Shown here: piece by piece, positions 22,040 through 31,022 of the stretch
Position numbering within the stretch: the stretch's first letter is position 1
How the letters are laid out: each line of letters opens with the position of its first letter
Source: an uncultured Clostridia bacterium
GTDB taxonomy: Bacteria > Bacillota > Clostridia > Lachnospirales > Anaerotignaceae
Length of the DNA stretch: 34,977 nucleotides
Direction: 5' to 3'
Assembly: GCA_910587735.1 (NCBI GenBank)
Contig: CAJUNT010000024.1
Coordinates: 1 to 34,977, forward strand
Program-made: the position numbers and the translations under genes
Notes under the pieces: model-generated
Databases searched by the model: none
Seen by the model: the letters and a program-made list of their open reading frames with translations, nothing else
What the model was told of the DNA's origin: nothing

Positions 22040-23212
22040 ATGAAATTAAAAAAATTAATGGCAGGTGTTATGGTAGGTATTATGGCTTTTTCTATGGCAG
22101 CCTGTAGCGGTGGTAGTGCAGAAACAGAAGGCCCAGAAACACAACAACAAAGTGATGCTTCTGGAGAGTCAAAAACAGTAGGTATTTCAATGCCAACACA
22201 ATCTTTAGAGCGTTGGAACAGAGATGGCTCTTATTTAAAACAACAGTTCGAAAGCAAAGGCTATACTGTAGAATTAACTTATTCAGACAACAAAATTGAC
22301 CAACAAGTAAAAGATATTGAAGGATTAATTGCAGGAGAAATTGATTTACTTGTTATTGCTGCTATTGACGGACAAGCACTTTCTCAGGTACTCAAAGATG
22401 CCAAAGATTTAGAAATTCCAGTCATTTCCTATGACCGTTTAATTAACAATACAGACGTTATCAGCTACTATGTATCATTTGATAATTATAAAGTGGGACA
22501 GCTTCAAGGGCAATTTGTGGTAGATACATTAGAATTGAATTTAGATGATACTTCTAAAAAATACAATATTGAATTTACAGCAGGTGACCCAGCAGATAAC
22601 AATGCCCCATTCTTTTTTAATGGTGCATTTGATGTGTTAAAACCTTATATTGATGCAGGAATATTGAATGTACCATCTGGACAAACAGAATTTCAACAAG
22701 TTGCAACAAAGGCTTGGGATACTGCAACTGCATTAACAAGATTTCAGAATATATTAGGTTCTAACTATTCTGGTGGCACACAATTAGATATTGCACTTTG
22801 TTCAAATGACTCTACAGCATTAGGTGTAACACAAGCAATCGACTCTGATTATGCAGGAACAAACAAAGTATTGATTACAGGACAAGACGGTGATGAAGCT
22901 AATTTAGCAAATATTGTAGATGGTAAACAAACTATGACAGTTTATAAGGCAGTTGCAAATGAAGCCATTGCTACATTAGATTTAGGTGTTGCTCTTTTAA
23001 ATGGTGAAACACCAGATGAAAGCTTGATTTCTAATTCTGGTTGGGATTTTGAATGTATATATGACACAGAATCTTATGATAATGGTACAGGTACTATACC
23101 TTCTTATCTTTTGACACCAACTGTTATTACAAAAGATAATATTCAAACAGAATTGGTAGATACAGGTTACTATACTTTAGATGAAAACGGTTATCCAAAA
23201 GGTGTACAGTAA
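22040..23212 (+). CDS. chvE: ChvE-like sugar-binding lipoprotein of ABC transporter
   Basis: 390 residues, started at MKLKKLMAG because AAAGGGGGAAATATTT precedes it and the lipoprotein signal ends in SMAAC. The mature protein is a type I periplasmic-binding fold of the ChvE/XylF class: SLERWNRDGSYLKQQFESKGY, DLLVIAAIDGQALSQVL, VISYDRLI and CSNDSTALGVTQAI are typical. It should capture a monosaccharide (xylose, arabinose, galactose or a relative) outside the cell for the transporter encoded next. Inositol cannot be ruled out, given the neighbouring operon. Confidence 0.9.
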   Translation: MKLKKLMAGVMVGIMAFSMAACSGGSAETEGPETQQQSDASGESKTVGISMPTQSLERWNRDGSYLKQQFESKGYTVELTYSDNKIDQQVKDIEGLIAGEIDLLVIAAIDGQALSQVLKDAKDLEIPVISYDRLINNTDVISYYVSFDNYKVGQLQGQFVVDTLELNLDDTSKKYNIEFTAGDPADNNAPFFFNGAFDVLKPYIDAGILNVPSGQTEFQQVATKAWDTATALTRFQNILGSNYSGGTQLDIALCSNDSTALGVTQAIDSDYAGTNKVLITGQDGDEANLANIVDGKQTMTVYKAVANEAIATLDLGVALLNGETPDESLISNSGWDFECIYDTESYDNGTGTIPSYLLTPTVITKDNIQTELVDTGYYTLDENGYPKGVQ

Positions 23213-23233
23213 TCATAATATAGGTGATATAAA

Positions 23234-23252
23234 ACGAGGGCTTTGCCCTCGT
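23234..23252 (+). other. Intercistronic hairpin between binding protein and ATPase genes
   Basis: ACGAGGGC-TTT-GCCCTCGT is a perfect 8-bp stem with a 3-base loop and no U-run. In many ABC operons such a hairpin protects the upstream binding-protein message so that it is made in excess over the transporter; partial termination is another possibility. Confidence 0.6.
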
Positions 23253-23280
23253 AACTATCATCACTAAGGAGGTAATCCAT

Positions 23281-24834
23281 TTGGAAGATTATATACTGGA
23301 AATGAAAAATATTACAAAACTTTATCCAGGTGTAAAAGCACTAGATAATGTAAATTTGAAAGTACAAAGAGGAGAAATACACGCACTAGTAGGAGAAAAT
23401 GGTGCTGGAAAATCTACTCTTATGAATGTACTTTCTGGAACAATACCATACGGACAATATACAGGAGATATTGTATATAATGGAGAAATTTGCAAATTTA
23501 ATAATATTCATGACAGTGAAAAATTAGGTATTGTAATTATTCATCAAGAACTTGCACTAATACCCGAAATGACAATCGCAGAAAATATGTTTCTTGGAAA
23601 TGAAAGAAAAAATAAATTCGGCAAAATAAATTGGAATGAAACTTATCAGCAGGCTTCCGAAAATATGAAAAGAGTTGGATTAAAAGAACAATCCAGTGTA
23701 CTGATAAAAGATATTGGTACTGGAAAGCAGCAACTTGTAGAAATTGCAAAAGCACTTTCCAAAAATGTAAAACTATTGATATTAGATGAACCAACTTCTT
23801 CTTTAAATGAAGAAGACTCTCAAATGCTTTTGGATATGCTTATCGGATTTAAAAATGAAGGTATGACAGCAATTATTATTACGCATAAATTAAATGAAGT
23901 AGCATATGTTGCTGACAAAATTACTGTAGTGCGTGATGGTTCTACTATAGAAACAATGGATAATGCAGACCACAATATTGATGAAGAAAGAATTATAAAA
24001 GGAATGGTTGGAAGAGAACTTTCAAACAGATACCCAGAGAGGGAACATCACATTAGTGAGGAAGTACTTTTTGAAGCAAAAAATTGGACAGTATATCACC
24101 CTATTTATACAGAAAAAAGAATTGTAAATAATGTCAGTTTTAAAGTACATAAAGGCGAAATTGTAGGATTTTCTGGATTACAGGGAGCAGGAAGAACAGA
24201 AATGGCAATGTCACTTTTTGGGAAAAGTTACGGCAGTCATATTTCTGGGCAAGAATTTATAAATGGAAAAGAAGTACATTTAAAAGATGTGCGTGATGCT
24301 ATAGACAACGGACTTGCTTATGCTACAGAAGACAGAAAAACAAATGGTTTGATATTATCAGATACCATTGCAAAAAATACAACAATGGCACGTATGGAAA
24401 AAATTGCAAACAAACAAGGCATTATCGATATTGCAAAAGAAAATAAAATAGCAGAAGATTATGCAAAGGCAATGAAAACAAAAACTCCAAGTGTACAGCA
24501 AAATGTTGGAAATCTTTCTGGAGGAAATCAGCAAAAAGTGCTTCTTTCAAAATGGATGTTTGCAGAACCAAATGTATTGTTTCTTGATGAACCAAGTAGA
24601 GGTATTGATGTTGGTGCAAAATATGAAATTTATTGTATTATGAATGATATGGTAAAAGAAGGAAAAACAGTTGTTATGATTTCTTCCGAACTTCCAGAAT
24701 TGTTAGGAATGTGTGACCGTATTTATATTATGAATGAGGGAAATATTGTAGGAGAAATGGACGCAAAAGATGCAACACAAGAGAAAATTATGAGTGCAAT
24801 ACTTTCGTCTAAAGATAAGGGGGGGTCCATATGA
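23281..24834 (+). CDS. gguA: Sugar ABC transporter ATP-binding protein (GguA/MmsA-like)
   Basis: 517 residues with two fused ABC domains, as in XylG, MglA and GguA. Domain 1 has Walker A GENGAGKST (38-46) and LLILDEPTSS as Walker B; its signature is IGTGKQQLVEIAKALS. Domain 2 has QGAGRTEMAMSLFGK as a degenerate Walker A, LSGGNQQKVLLSKWM as signature and VLFLDEPSRGIDVGAK. The TTG start is chosen because AAGGAGGTAATCCAT places it well and LEDYILEMKNITK matches the usual N-terminus; an ATG seven codons later is less well placed. Overlaps the permease gene by ATGA. Confidence 0.95.
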   Translation: MEDYILEMKNITKLYPGVKALDNVNLKVQRGEIHALVGENGAGKSTLMNVLSGTIPYGQYTGDIVYNGEICKFNNIHDSEKLGIVIIHQELALIPEMTIAENMFLGNERKNKFGKINWNETYQQASENMKRVGLKEQSSVLIKDIGTGKQQLVEIAKALSKNVKLLILDEPTSSLNEEDSQMLLDMLIGFKNEGMTAIIITHKLNEVAYVADKITVVRDGSTIETMDNADHNIDEERIIKGMVGRELSNRYPEREHHISEEVLFEAKNWTVYHPIYTEKRIVNNVSFKVHKGEIVGFSGLQGAGRTEMAMSLFGKSYGSHISGQEFINGKEVHLKDVRDAIDNGLAYATEDRKTNGLILSDTIAKNTTMARMEKIANKQGIIDIAKENKIAEDYAKAMKTKTPSVQQNVGNLSGGNQQKVLLSKWMFAEPNVLFLDEPSRGIDVGAKYEIYCIMNDMVKEGKTVVMISSELPELLGMCDRIYIMNEGNIVGEMDAKDATQEKIMSAILSSKDKGGSI

Positions 24835-25979
24835 GGTCTGTTGTCAAAAAATATACAATGGTACTTGCACTGGTTGTTGTATTTTTATTTTTTACAGCTT
24901 TAACAGGAGGTAAGTTACTTTTAGCACAAAATATTTCTAATTTACTTTTACAAAATGCCTATGTTTTAATTATGGCTTGTGGAATGTTACTATGTATTCT
25001 TACAGGAGGTAATGTTGACCTTTCTGTTGGTGCAACATTATGTTTATCAGCTGCTTTAGCTGCGAAATCGTTAGAAGCAGGTATGAACCCTATGCTTGCT
25101 GTACTAATTGCGATTGGTGCAGCATTAGTAATTGGTGTAATACAAGGTTATTTAGTAGGTTATGTTCATATTCCTCCATTTATTTGTACATTGGCAGGTA
25201 TGTTTTTATATCGTGGTTTAGCACGTGTTGTATTAGACTCTAAAACAATAAGCATTTCTAATGAAAAATTTTTAAATCTTTTTACTTCTTATATTATGTT
25301 TCCAGGAGAAAAAATGAAGCATTGTACTTCAGCACTGATAATAGGTATTATTATAGCGGCACTGATAGCAGTATTGATGATAGGAAACCGTGCAAAAAAA
25401 GTAAAACAAGGCTATCAAGCAGAAAGTTTTGCATTTATGATTGCAAAGTTGATTATTATTGATGCACTGATTATAATATATAGTTGGAAACTTTCACAGT
25501 ATAAAGGTATTCCAGTAATGTTATTGTGGATACTTGTTATTGTATTAATATTTGCATTTATTACATCTTCAACTGTATTCGGACGCTATTTTTATGCAGT
25601 AGGAGGAAATGAAAAAGCGACAAAACTTTCTGGTATTGACCCTCGTAGAGTATACTTTTGGGCATATTTTTTGATGAGTATATTAGCAGGTCTTTCAGGT
25701 TTACTTGTTGCAGCACGTATTGGTTCTGTAGATGGTAATATGGGTAATACGTATGAAATGGACGCAATCGCTTCTTGTTTTATAGGAGGAGCTTCTGCAT
25801 ATGGCGGTTCTGGTTCTGTGTCAGGTATTATGGTTGGTGCAATACTTTTGGGCGTTATCAATCAAGGTATGTCTATTTATGGCTTGCCAGACCAATGGCA
25901 GTATGTAGTAAAAGGATTGGTATTAATTATTGCTGTTGTATTTGATGTTGTTTCTAATAAAAAGGCAGGAAAATCATAA
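24831..25979 (+). CDS. gguB: Sugar ABC transporter permease (GguB/MmsB-like)
   Basis: 382 residues, highly hydrophobic with roughly ten membrane spans, of the XylH/RbsC (CUT2) permease family. CGMLLCILTGGNVDLSVGATLCLSAALAA is the conserved early segment and FYAVGGNEKATKLSGID...GLSGLLVAARIGSVDGNMGNTYEMDAIASCFIGGAS the cytoplasmic coupling loop and following span. Partner of the preceding ATPase, translationally coupled by a 4-base overlap. Confidence 0.95.
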   Translation: MRSVVKKYTMVLALVVVFLFFTALTGGKLLLAQNISNLLLQNAYVLIMACGMLLCILTGGNVDLSVGATLCLSAALAAKSLEAGMNPMLAVLIAIGAALVIGVIQGYLVGYVHIPPFICTLAGMFLYRGLARVVLDSKTISISNEKFLNLFTSYIMFPGEKMKHCTSALIIGIIIAALIAVLMIGNRAKKVKQGYQAESFAFMIAKLIIIDALIIIYSWKLSQYKGIPVMLLWILVIVLIFAFITSSTVFGRYFYAVGGNEKATKLSGIDPRRVYFWAYFLMSILAGLSGLLVAARIGSVDGNMGNTYEMDAIASCFIGGASAYGGSGSVSGIMVGAILLGVINQGMSIYGLPDQWQYVVKGLVLIIAVVFDVVSNKKAGKS

Positions 25980-25996
25980 CAATAAGGAGGAAAAAA

Positions 25997-27469
25997 ATGC
26001 TTTATATTGGTATAGATTTAGGTACTTCCGCAGTAAAACTGCTTTTAATGAATGAAAAAGGCGAAATTAAAAATGTAGTATCTCGTGAATATGATATATT
26101 TTTTCCGCAATCAGGCTGGTCAGAACAAAATCCAGAAGATTGGTTTAAAGAAGTACTTAATGGAATAGATGAATTAACTGTAAATTGTGATAAAAATCAA
26201 ATTGCAGGAATTGGTGCAGGCGGACAGATGCACGGTTTAGTAATATTAGATAAAGAGAATACTGTTATTCGTCCTGCAATACTTTGGAATGATGGTAGAA
26301 CAAATGAAGAAACAGACTATCTAAATAATAAAATTGGAAAACAAAAACTTTCAGAATGTACAGGAAATATTGCATTTGCTGGATTTACTGCTCCTAAAAT
26401 ATTATGGTTAAAAAAACACGAACCAGAAGCATTTTCAAAAATAGATAAAATTATGCTTCCTAAAGATTATATCAATTATATGCTTTCTGGAGTACATTGT
26501 ACAGATTATTCTGATGCTTCTGGTACACTTTTGCTTGATGTTAAAAATAAGTGTTGGAGCAATGAAATGCTTTCTATATGTGGCATAAAACAATCACAAA
26601 TGCCAAAATTATTTGAAAGTTATGAAGTAGTTGGTACAATAAAACAAGATATTGCACAAAAACTTGGTATTTCAAAAGAAGTAAAAATTGTAGCGGGAGC
26701 AGGAGATAATGCTGCTGCAGCGATTGGTACAGCAACTGTAGGAGAAGGAAGTTGTAATATATCATTAGGAACATCTGGAACAGTATTTATATCTAGCGAA
26801 ACATTTAAAGCAGATAATGCTAATGCATTACACGCTTTTGCACACGCTGATGGAAAATTTCATTTAATGGGTTGTATGTTATCAGCAGCCTCTTGCAATA
26901 AATGGTGGTTGGAAGATATACTCAAAACAGAAGAATATCAAAAAGAGCAACAGAATATTTCTGATGATAAATTAGGTGAAAATCATATTTATTATTTGCC
27001 TTATTTAATGGGAGAAAGAGCTCCTCATAATGATACTAATGCAAGAAGTTGCTTTATAGGACTTTCTATGAATTCTACAAGAAAGGATATGACACAGGCA
27101 GTATTAGAAGGTGTTGCATTTGGTATACGAGATAGTTTAGAAGCAGTAAAAGAATTAGGAATACAAGTGAATAATAGTACAATTTGCGGAGGCGGTGCAA
27201 AAAGTCTTTTATGGAAAAAGATACTTGCCAATGTATTAAATATAGAACTTATTACTCCAGAAACAGAACAAGGTCCAGGATATGGAGGAGCAATACTTGC
27301 TGCTGTTGCCTGTGGAGAATATGCTTCTGTAAATGATGCAGTAAAGAAATTAGTTCATATCACAGATAAAATTGTACCAGAGCCTAAAATGGCTGAGCGT
27401 TATGAAAAGTGTTATCAGACATTCCGTAAATTATACCCTACATTAAAAAATATATTTACAGAAATTTAG
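25997..27469 (+). CDS. xylB: Xylulokinase (FGGY family)
   Basis: 490 residues. DLGTSAVKLLL (N-terminal ATP-binding), SGWSEQNPEDW, GAGGQMHGLVILD and NDGRTNEET are xylulokinase motifs; GAGDNAAAAIGT carries the catalytic Asp, and ICGGGAKSLLWKKILANVL the C-terminal nucleotide loop. It would phosphorylate D-xylulose or a close pentulose from the imported sugar, feeding the pentose phosphate pathway. ATAAGGAGGAAAAAA precedes the ATG; 17 bases after the permease. Confidence 0.92.
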   Translation: MLYIGIDLGTSAVKLLLMNEKGEIKNVVSREYDIFFPQSGWSEQNPEDWFKEVLNGIDELTVNCDKNQIAGIGAGGQMHGLVILDKENTVIRPAILWNDGRTNEETDYLNNKIGKQKLSECTGNIAFAGFTAPKILWLKKHEPEAFSKIDKIMLPKDYINYMLSGVHCTDYSDASGTLLLDVKNKCWSNEMLSICGIKQSQMPKLFESYEVVGTIKQDIAQKLGISKEVKIVAGAGDNAAAAIGTATVGEGSCNISLGTSGTVFISSETFKADNANALHAFAHADGKFHLMGCMLSAASCNKWWLEDILKTEEYQKEQQNISDDKLGENHIYYLPYLMGERAPHNDTNARSCFIGLSMNSTRKDMTQAVLEGVAFGIRDSLEAVKELGIQVNNSTICGGGAKSLLWKKILANVLNIELITPETEQGPGYGGAILAAVACGEYASVNDAVKKLVHITDKIVPEPKMAERYEKCYQTFRKLYPTLKNIFTEI

Positions 27470-27485
27470 AAAGGAAGTATTGTAT

Positions 27486-28976
27486 ATGAATTTTAATAAT
27501 ATTCCAGAAGTAAAAATTGGTATTGTTGCAGTAAGCCGTGACTGTTTTCCTGCCTCTCTTGCAGAAAATAGAAGAAAGGCATTAGTAGAAACATATCAAA
27601 AAAAATATGGCAGTCATAATATTTACGAGTGTCCTGTTACTATTATAGAAAGTGAAATTGATATGGTAAATGCTTTGGAAGATATCAAAAAAGCAAATTG
27701 TAATGCTTTATGTGTATATTTAGGAAATTTTGGACCAGAAATTTCAGAAACATTATTAGCAAAACATTTTGATGGTCCTAAAATGTTCTGTGCAGCAGCA
27801 GAAGAAAGTCAAAATGACCTTATGGACGGACGTGGAGATGCTTACTGTGGTATGCTTAATGCAAGCTATAATTTAGCTTTACGTAATGTAAAGGCATATA
27901 TTCCAGAGTATCCTGTAGGAGATGCAGAAGACTGTGCAGATATGATTTATGAATTTTTGCCTATTGCAAGAGCAGTATATGCTTTACAACATTTGAAAAT
28001 TATTAGTTTTGGTCCTCGTCCTATGAATTTCCTTGCTTGTAATGCACCTATTAAGCAGTTATACAATTTAGGTGTAGAAATTGAAGAAAATTCAGAATTA
28101 GATTTATATGAGGCATTTTTAAAACACGCTGATGACCCAAGAATACCAGATGTTGTAAAAGAAATGGAAAAAGACCTTTCACAAGGAAATAAAAAACCTG
28201 AAATTCTTCCAAAATTAGCACAATATGAATTAACATTAGAAGATTGGGTAAAAGAGCATAAAGGATATAGAGAATATGTTGCAATCACAACAAAATGCTG
28301 GCCTGCTTTTCAGACAATGTTTGGATTTGTGCCATGTTATGTCAATAGTATATTGACTGGGCGTGGTATACCTGTTTCTTGTGAAGTAGATATTTATGGT
28401 ACACTAAGTGAATTTATAGGAACAGTAGTCAGCAGAGATGCGGTTACATTATTAGATATTAACAATTCTGTTCCTAAAGATATGTACAAAGAAAGTATTG
28501 AAGGAAAATTTGATTATACTCATACAGATACTTTTATGGGATTTCATTGTGGAAATACTTGTACAGCAAAATTGTCATTTCACGAAATGAAATATCAAAA
28601 AATTATGGCAAGAGCGTTACCTGTAGAAGTAACAAATGGTACATTAGAGGGCGACATTATACCAGGAAATATTACATTATATAGACTACAAAGCACAGCA
28701 GACAATAAATTAAGAGCTTATATAGCACAAGGAGAAGTATTACCAGTAGCAACAAAATCATTTGGGGCGATTGGAGTATTTGCAATTCAAGAAATGGGTA
28801 GATTTTACAGACACGTACTAATAGAAAAAAATTATCCTCATCATGGTGCAGTTGCATTTGGAAAATGGGGAAAAACATTGTTTGAAGTATTTAAGTATAT
28901 TGGCGTACCTGTAGAAGAAATTAATTATAATCAGCCTAAAAACGTTCGTTATATCACAGAAAATCCTTGGAGCTAG
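27486..28976 (+). CDS. L-fucose/L-arabinose isomerase-family protein
   Basis: 496 residues, started at ATG MNFNNIPEVKIG after AAAGGAAG; the in-frame TTG two codons earlier is less likely. It resembles the fucose/arabinose isomerase superfamily: N-terminal sugar-isomerase alpha/beta domains with LCVYLGNFGPE, the central YREYVAITTKCWPAFQ, CEVDIYGTLSEFI, and a C-terminal domain with MGFHCGNTC. The Glu and Asp of the active-site region (CEVDI and LLDINN) and the His of GFHCGN are candidate metal ligands. It may isomerise an aldose such as D-arabinose or a pentose to the ketose phosphorylated by the kinase just upstream, but the exact sugar is not readable. Confidence 0.82.
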   Translation: MNFNNIPEVKIGIVAVSRDCFPASLAENRRKALVETYQKKYGSHNIYECPVTIIESEIDMVNALEDIKKANCNALCVYLGNFGPEISETLLAKHFDGPKMFCAAAEESQNDLMDGRGDAYCGMLNASYNLALRNVKAYIPEYPVGDAEDCADMIYEFLPIARAVYALQHLKIISFGPRPMNFLACNAPIKQLYNLGVEIEENSELDLYEAFLKHADDPRIPDVVKEMEKDLSQGNKKPEILPKLAQYELTLEDWVKEHKGYREYVAITTKCWPAFQTMFGFVPCYVNSILTGRGIPVSCEVDIYGTLSEFIGTVVSRDAVTLLDINNSVPKDMYKESIEGKFDYTHTDTFMGFHCGNTCTAKLSFHEMKYQKIMARALPVEVTNGTLEGDIIPGNITLYRLQSTADNKLRAYIAQGEVLPVATKSFGAIGVFAIQEMGRFYRHVLIEKNYPHHGAVAFGKWGKTLFEVFKYIGVPVEEINYNQPKNVRYITENPWS

Positions 28977-28987
28977 GAGTGTTGTAT

Positions 28988-29617
28988 ATGGATATATTAC
29001 AAATTACAGAGAAACAATTTTCAGAGTTTGGCAGAATAGTGCAATATGATGGCTGTTTAGAAATAGTACAAGCATTAGAAAAATATACTCCTTTGCCTGA
29101 TGGAGTAGAATATGTAGCAGAGGAAGCTGCATTACAAAATTTGGAACAAACAAAAAATCTTTCAACTAGTTTGTATGGTGGTATGCCTGTACAATTTGGC
29201 TGGTGTAATGGTCATAATACAAAATTAAATTGCTTGGAATATCACAGAGATAGTGAATTTAATATTGGTACAGAAGATTTTATATTACTTCTAGCAAAAA
29301 AAAGCGATATCAGAGAAAATAAAATAAATAGTTCTGCTGTAAAAGCATTTCGTGTTCCAAAGGGAGTATTAGTAGAAATATATGCTACAAGTTTACATTA
29401 TGCTCCTTGCCATACAGATGAGAAAAAAGGATTTCGTGTTATGGTAGCATTACCAAAAGGTACAAATTATGCAAAGCCAGAAATTTCTTTTCATATAGAT
29501 GAAGATAAATTACTTTGGGCAAAAAATAAATGGCTTTTAGCACATTCAGAAAGTACTGAAGCAACTCAAGGTGCTTATGTTGGCATTGTAGGCGAAAATA
29601 TTGATATAAAGTTATAA
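28988..29617 (+). CDS. DUF4867 cupin-like protein
   Basis: 209 residues, started at MDILQITEKQF because TAGGAGTGTTGTAT precedes that ATG; a TTG seven codons upstream is in frame but overlaps the isomerase gene. MPVQFGWCNGHNTKLNCLEYHRDSEFN and EIYATSLHYAPCHTDEKKGFRVMVALPKGTN match DUF4867, a family I recall near pentose-isomerase genes. His, Glu and Tyr residues in NGHN, EYHRDSE and LHYAPCH suggest a cupin metal centre, so a sugar isomerase or mutarotase-like role is possible. Last gene of the sugar operon. Confidence 0.85.
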   Translation: MDILQITEKQFSEFGRIVQYDGCLEIVQALEKYTPLPDGVEYVAEEAALQNLEQTKNLSTSLYGGMPVQFGWCNGHNTKLNCLEYHRDSEFNIGTEDFILLLAKKSDIRENKINSSAVKAFRVPKGVLVEIYATSLHYAPCHTDEKKGFRVMVALPKGTNYAKPEISFHIDEDKLLWAKNKWLLAHSESTEATQGAYVGIVGENIDIKL

Positions 29618-29705
29618 AATAATTGAAGTGAAAAATAATGATACTTATTAGGCATTTTTTATAATTCAATATAAGTATTAGATATTTTGTAAAAAGAGAT
29701 TTATA

Positions 29706-29742
29706 ATATAGACATTCAGAATAGAATGTCTATATTTTTTTT
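29706..29742 (+). terminator. Terminator of the sugar operon
   Basis: ATATAGACATTC (29706-29717), loop AGAATA, GAATGTCTATAT (29724-29735), then seven Ts: a classic rho-independent terminator, 90 bases after the DUF4867 stop. Confidence 0.9.
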
Positions 29743-29840
29743 GTTGAAAGAAATGAAATAGTTGAGAAAATATAATGTTTTTGTTTTAAAATATAAATAT
29801 GAAATTCAAAAATTTAATATATAAAAAGGAGAGATTGTTT

Positions 29841-30278
29841 ATGAAAATAAACAATAAACAAGAATTTGATAAACAAAATATATTTGGTTTAGGAAAAGAA
29901 AACACAGCATTTGCAAAATATTTTTTAGGAAATTCCTATCTTAAGGCTTTAACTGTTCCAGAACAAACAGCAGTATTTCTTGCTAATGTGACATTTGAGC
30001 CTGGATGTCGAAACAATTGGCATATTCACCATGCAAAAAAGGATGGAGGTCAAATTTTAATTTGCACTGCTGGAAGTGGCTGGTATCAAGAAAAAGGAAA
30101 ACAAGCAATCAGTTTAGAGCCAGGAATGGTAATTACAATACCAGCAGAAGTAAAACATTGGCATGGTGCAAAAGCAGATAGTTGGTTCTCTCATATAGCA
30201 GTAGAAGTTCCAGGAGAACAAACAAGTAATGAATGGTGTGAGCCTGTAGATGATATAACATATAGAAAGTTATTATAA
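29841..30278 (+). CDS. Cupin-domain protein
   Basis: 145 residues, started at MKINNKQEFD because AAAAGGAGAGATTGTTT precedes that ATG. Single cupin: NWHIHHAKKDGGQILICTAGSGWYQ gives His61 and His63, and IPAEVKHWHGAKADSWFSHIAVEVPG gives the second motif with His106/His108. Small cupins of this form are often next to or fused with carboxymuconolactone-decarboxylase-like proteins, as here. Substrate unknown. First gene of the last plus-strand operon. Confidence 0.88.
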   Translation: MKINNKQEFDKQNIFGLGKENTAFAKYFLGNSYLKALTVPEQTAVFLANVTFEPGCRNNWHIHHAKKDGGQILICTAGSGWYQEKGKQAISLEPGMVITIPAEVKHWHGAKADSWFSHIAVEVPGEQTSNEWCEPVDDITYRKLL

Positions 30279-30293
30279 TTAGGAGAGAATAAT

Positions 30294-30977
30294 ATGAATT
30301 TGAAACAAAGCGACACCGAATTTTATAATATTATGGAAAATTTTATAAATGAAGTAAGCAACAAATCAGAATTACTTAGCAATAAACAAAAAGAATTAAT
30401 TAAAATAGTAAGTTTAATAACACAGCAATCAAAAGAATTATTATTATATGAAATAGAAAATGCTCTTTCATTAGAACTAACACCAATAGAAATCAAAGAA
30501 GCTATTTATCAGTGTGCACCTTATTCTGGTTTTCCGAGAACAATAGATGCTATTAATATAGTAAATAAAGTATTTGAAAAAAATAATATCCATTTACCTT
30601 TAGAAAAACAATCTACTGTTACAAAACAAACAATATTTGAAAAAGGTCTTACTGCACAAACGACAATATTTGGAGAAGCTATGAGAGAAATAGCAAATGG
30701 TGAAAATACTCCAAATCCTGCCTATTATTTAATTACAAATTGTTTTGGAGATTATTATACAAGAAATGGGCTTGATTTAAAAACAAGAGAAATGCTTACA
30801 CTTTGTATTCTTATCAATTTGGGTACAGAAAGTCAAATTAAATCTCATATCAATGGTAATGTCAATATGGGAAATAACAAAGCATTTATACAGGAAATGA
30901 TATATCAGTGTTTACCTTATTGCGGATACCCTAGAACATTAAATGCTTTAAATTGTTTAAATGAAGTGTTGCAATAA
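30294..30977 (+). CDS. Double carboxymuconolactone-decarboxylase (AhpD-like) protein
   Basis: 227 residues, with two CMD-family halves: LIKIVSLITQQSKE...IEIKEAIYQCAPYSGFPRTIDAINIVNKVF (first half) and REMLTLCILINLGTESQIKSHINGNVNMG...QEMIYQCLPYCGYPRTLNALNCLNEVL (second). The family includes decarboxylases and peroxide-reducing AhpD proteins; the CXXC of AhpD is not evident, so peroxidase activity is not supported. The adjacent cupin and aldo/keto reductase suggest a redox or aromatic/quinone-type function. TAGGAGAGAATAAT precedes the ATG. Confidence 0.85.
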   Translation: MNLKQSDTEFYNIMENFINEVSNKSELLSNKQKELIKIVSLITQQSKELLLYEIENALSLELTPIEIKEAIYQCAPYSGFPRTIDAINIVNKVFEKNNIHLPLEKQSTVTKQTIFEKGLTAQTTIFGEAMREIANGENTPNPAYYLITNCFGDYYTRNGLDLKTREMLTLCILINLGTESQIKSHINGNVNMGNNKAFIQEMIYQCLPYCGYPRTLNALNCLNEVLQ

Positions 30978-31022
30978 ATATAAAATTCTATTGATATATT
31001 ATAAATTATGGAGGAATATTTT

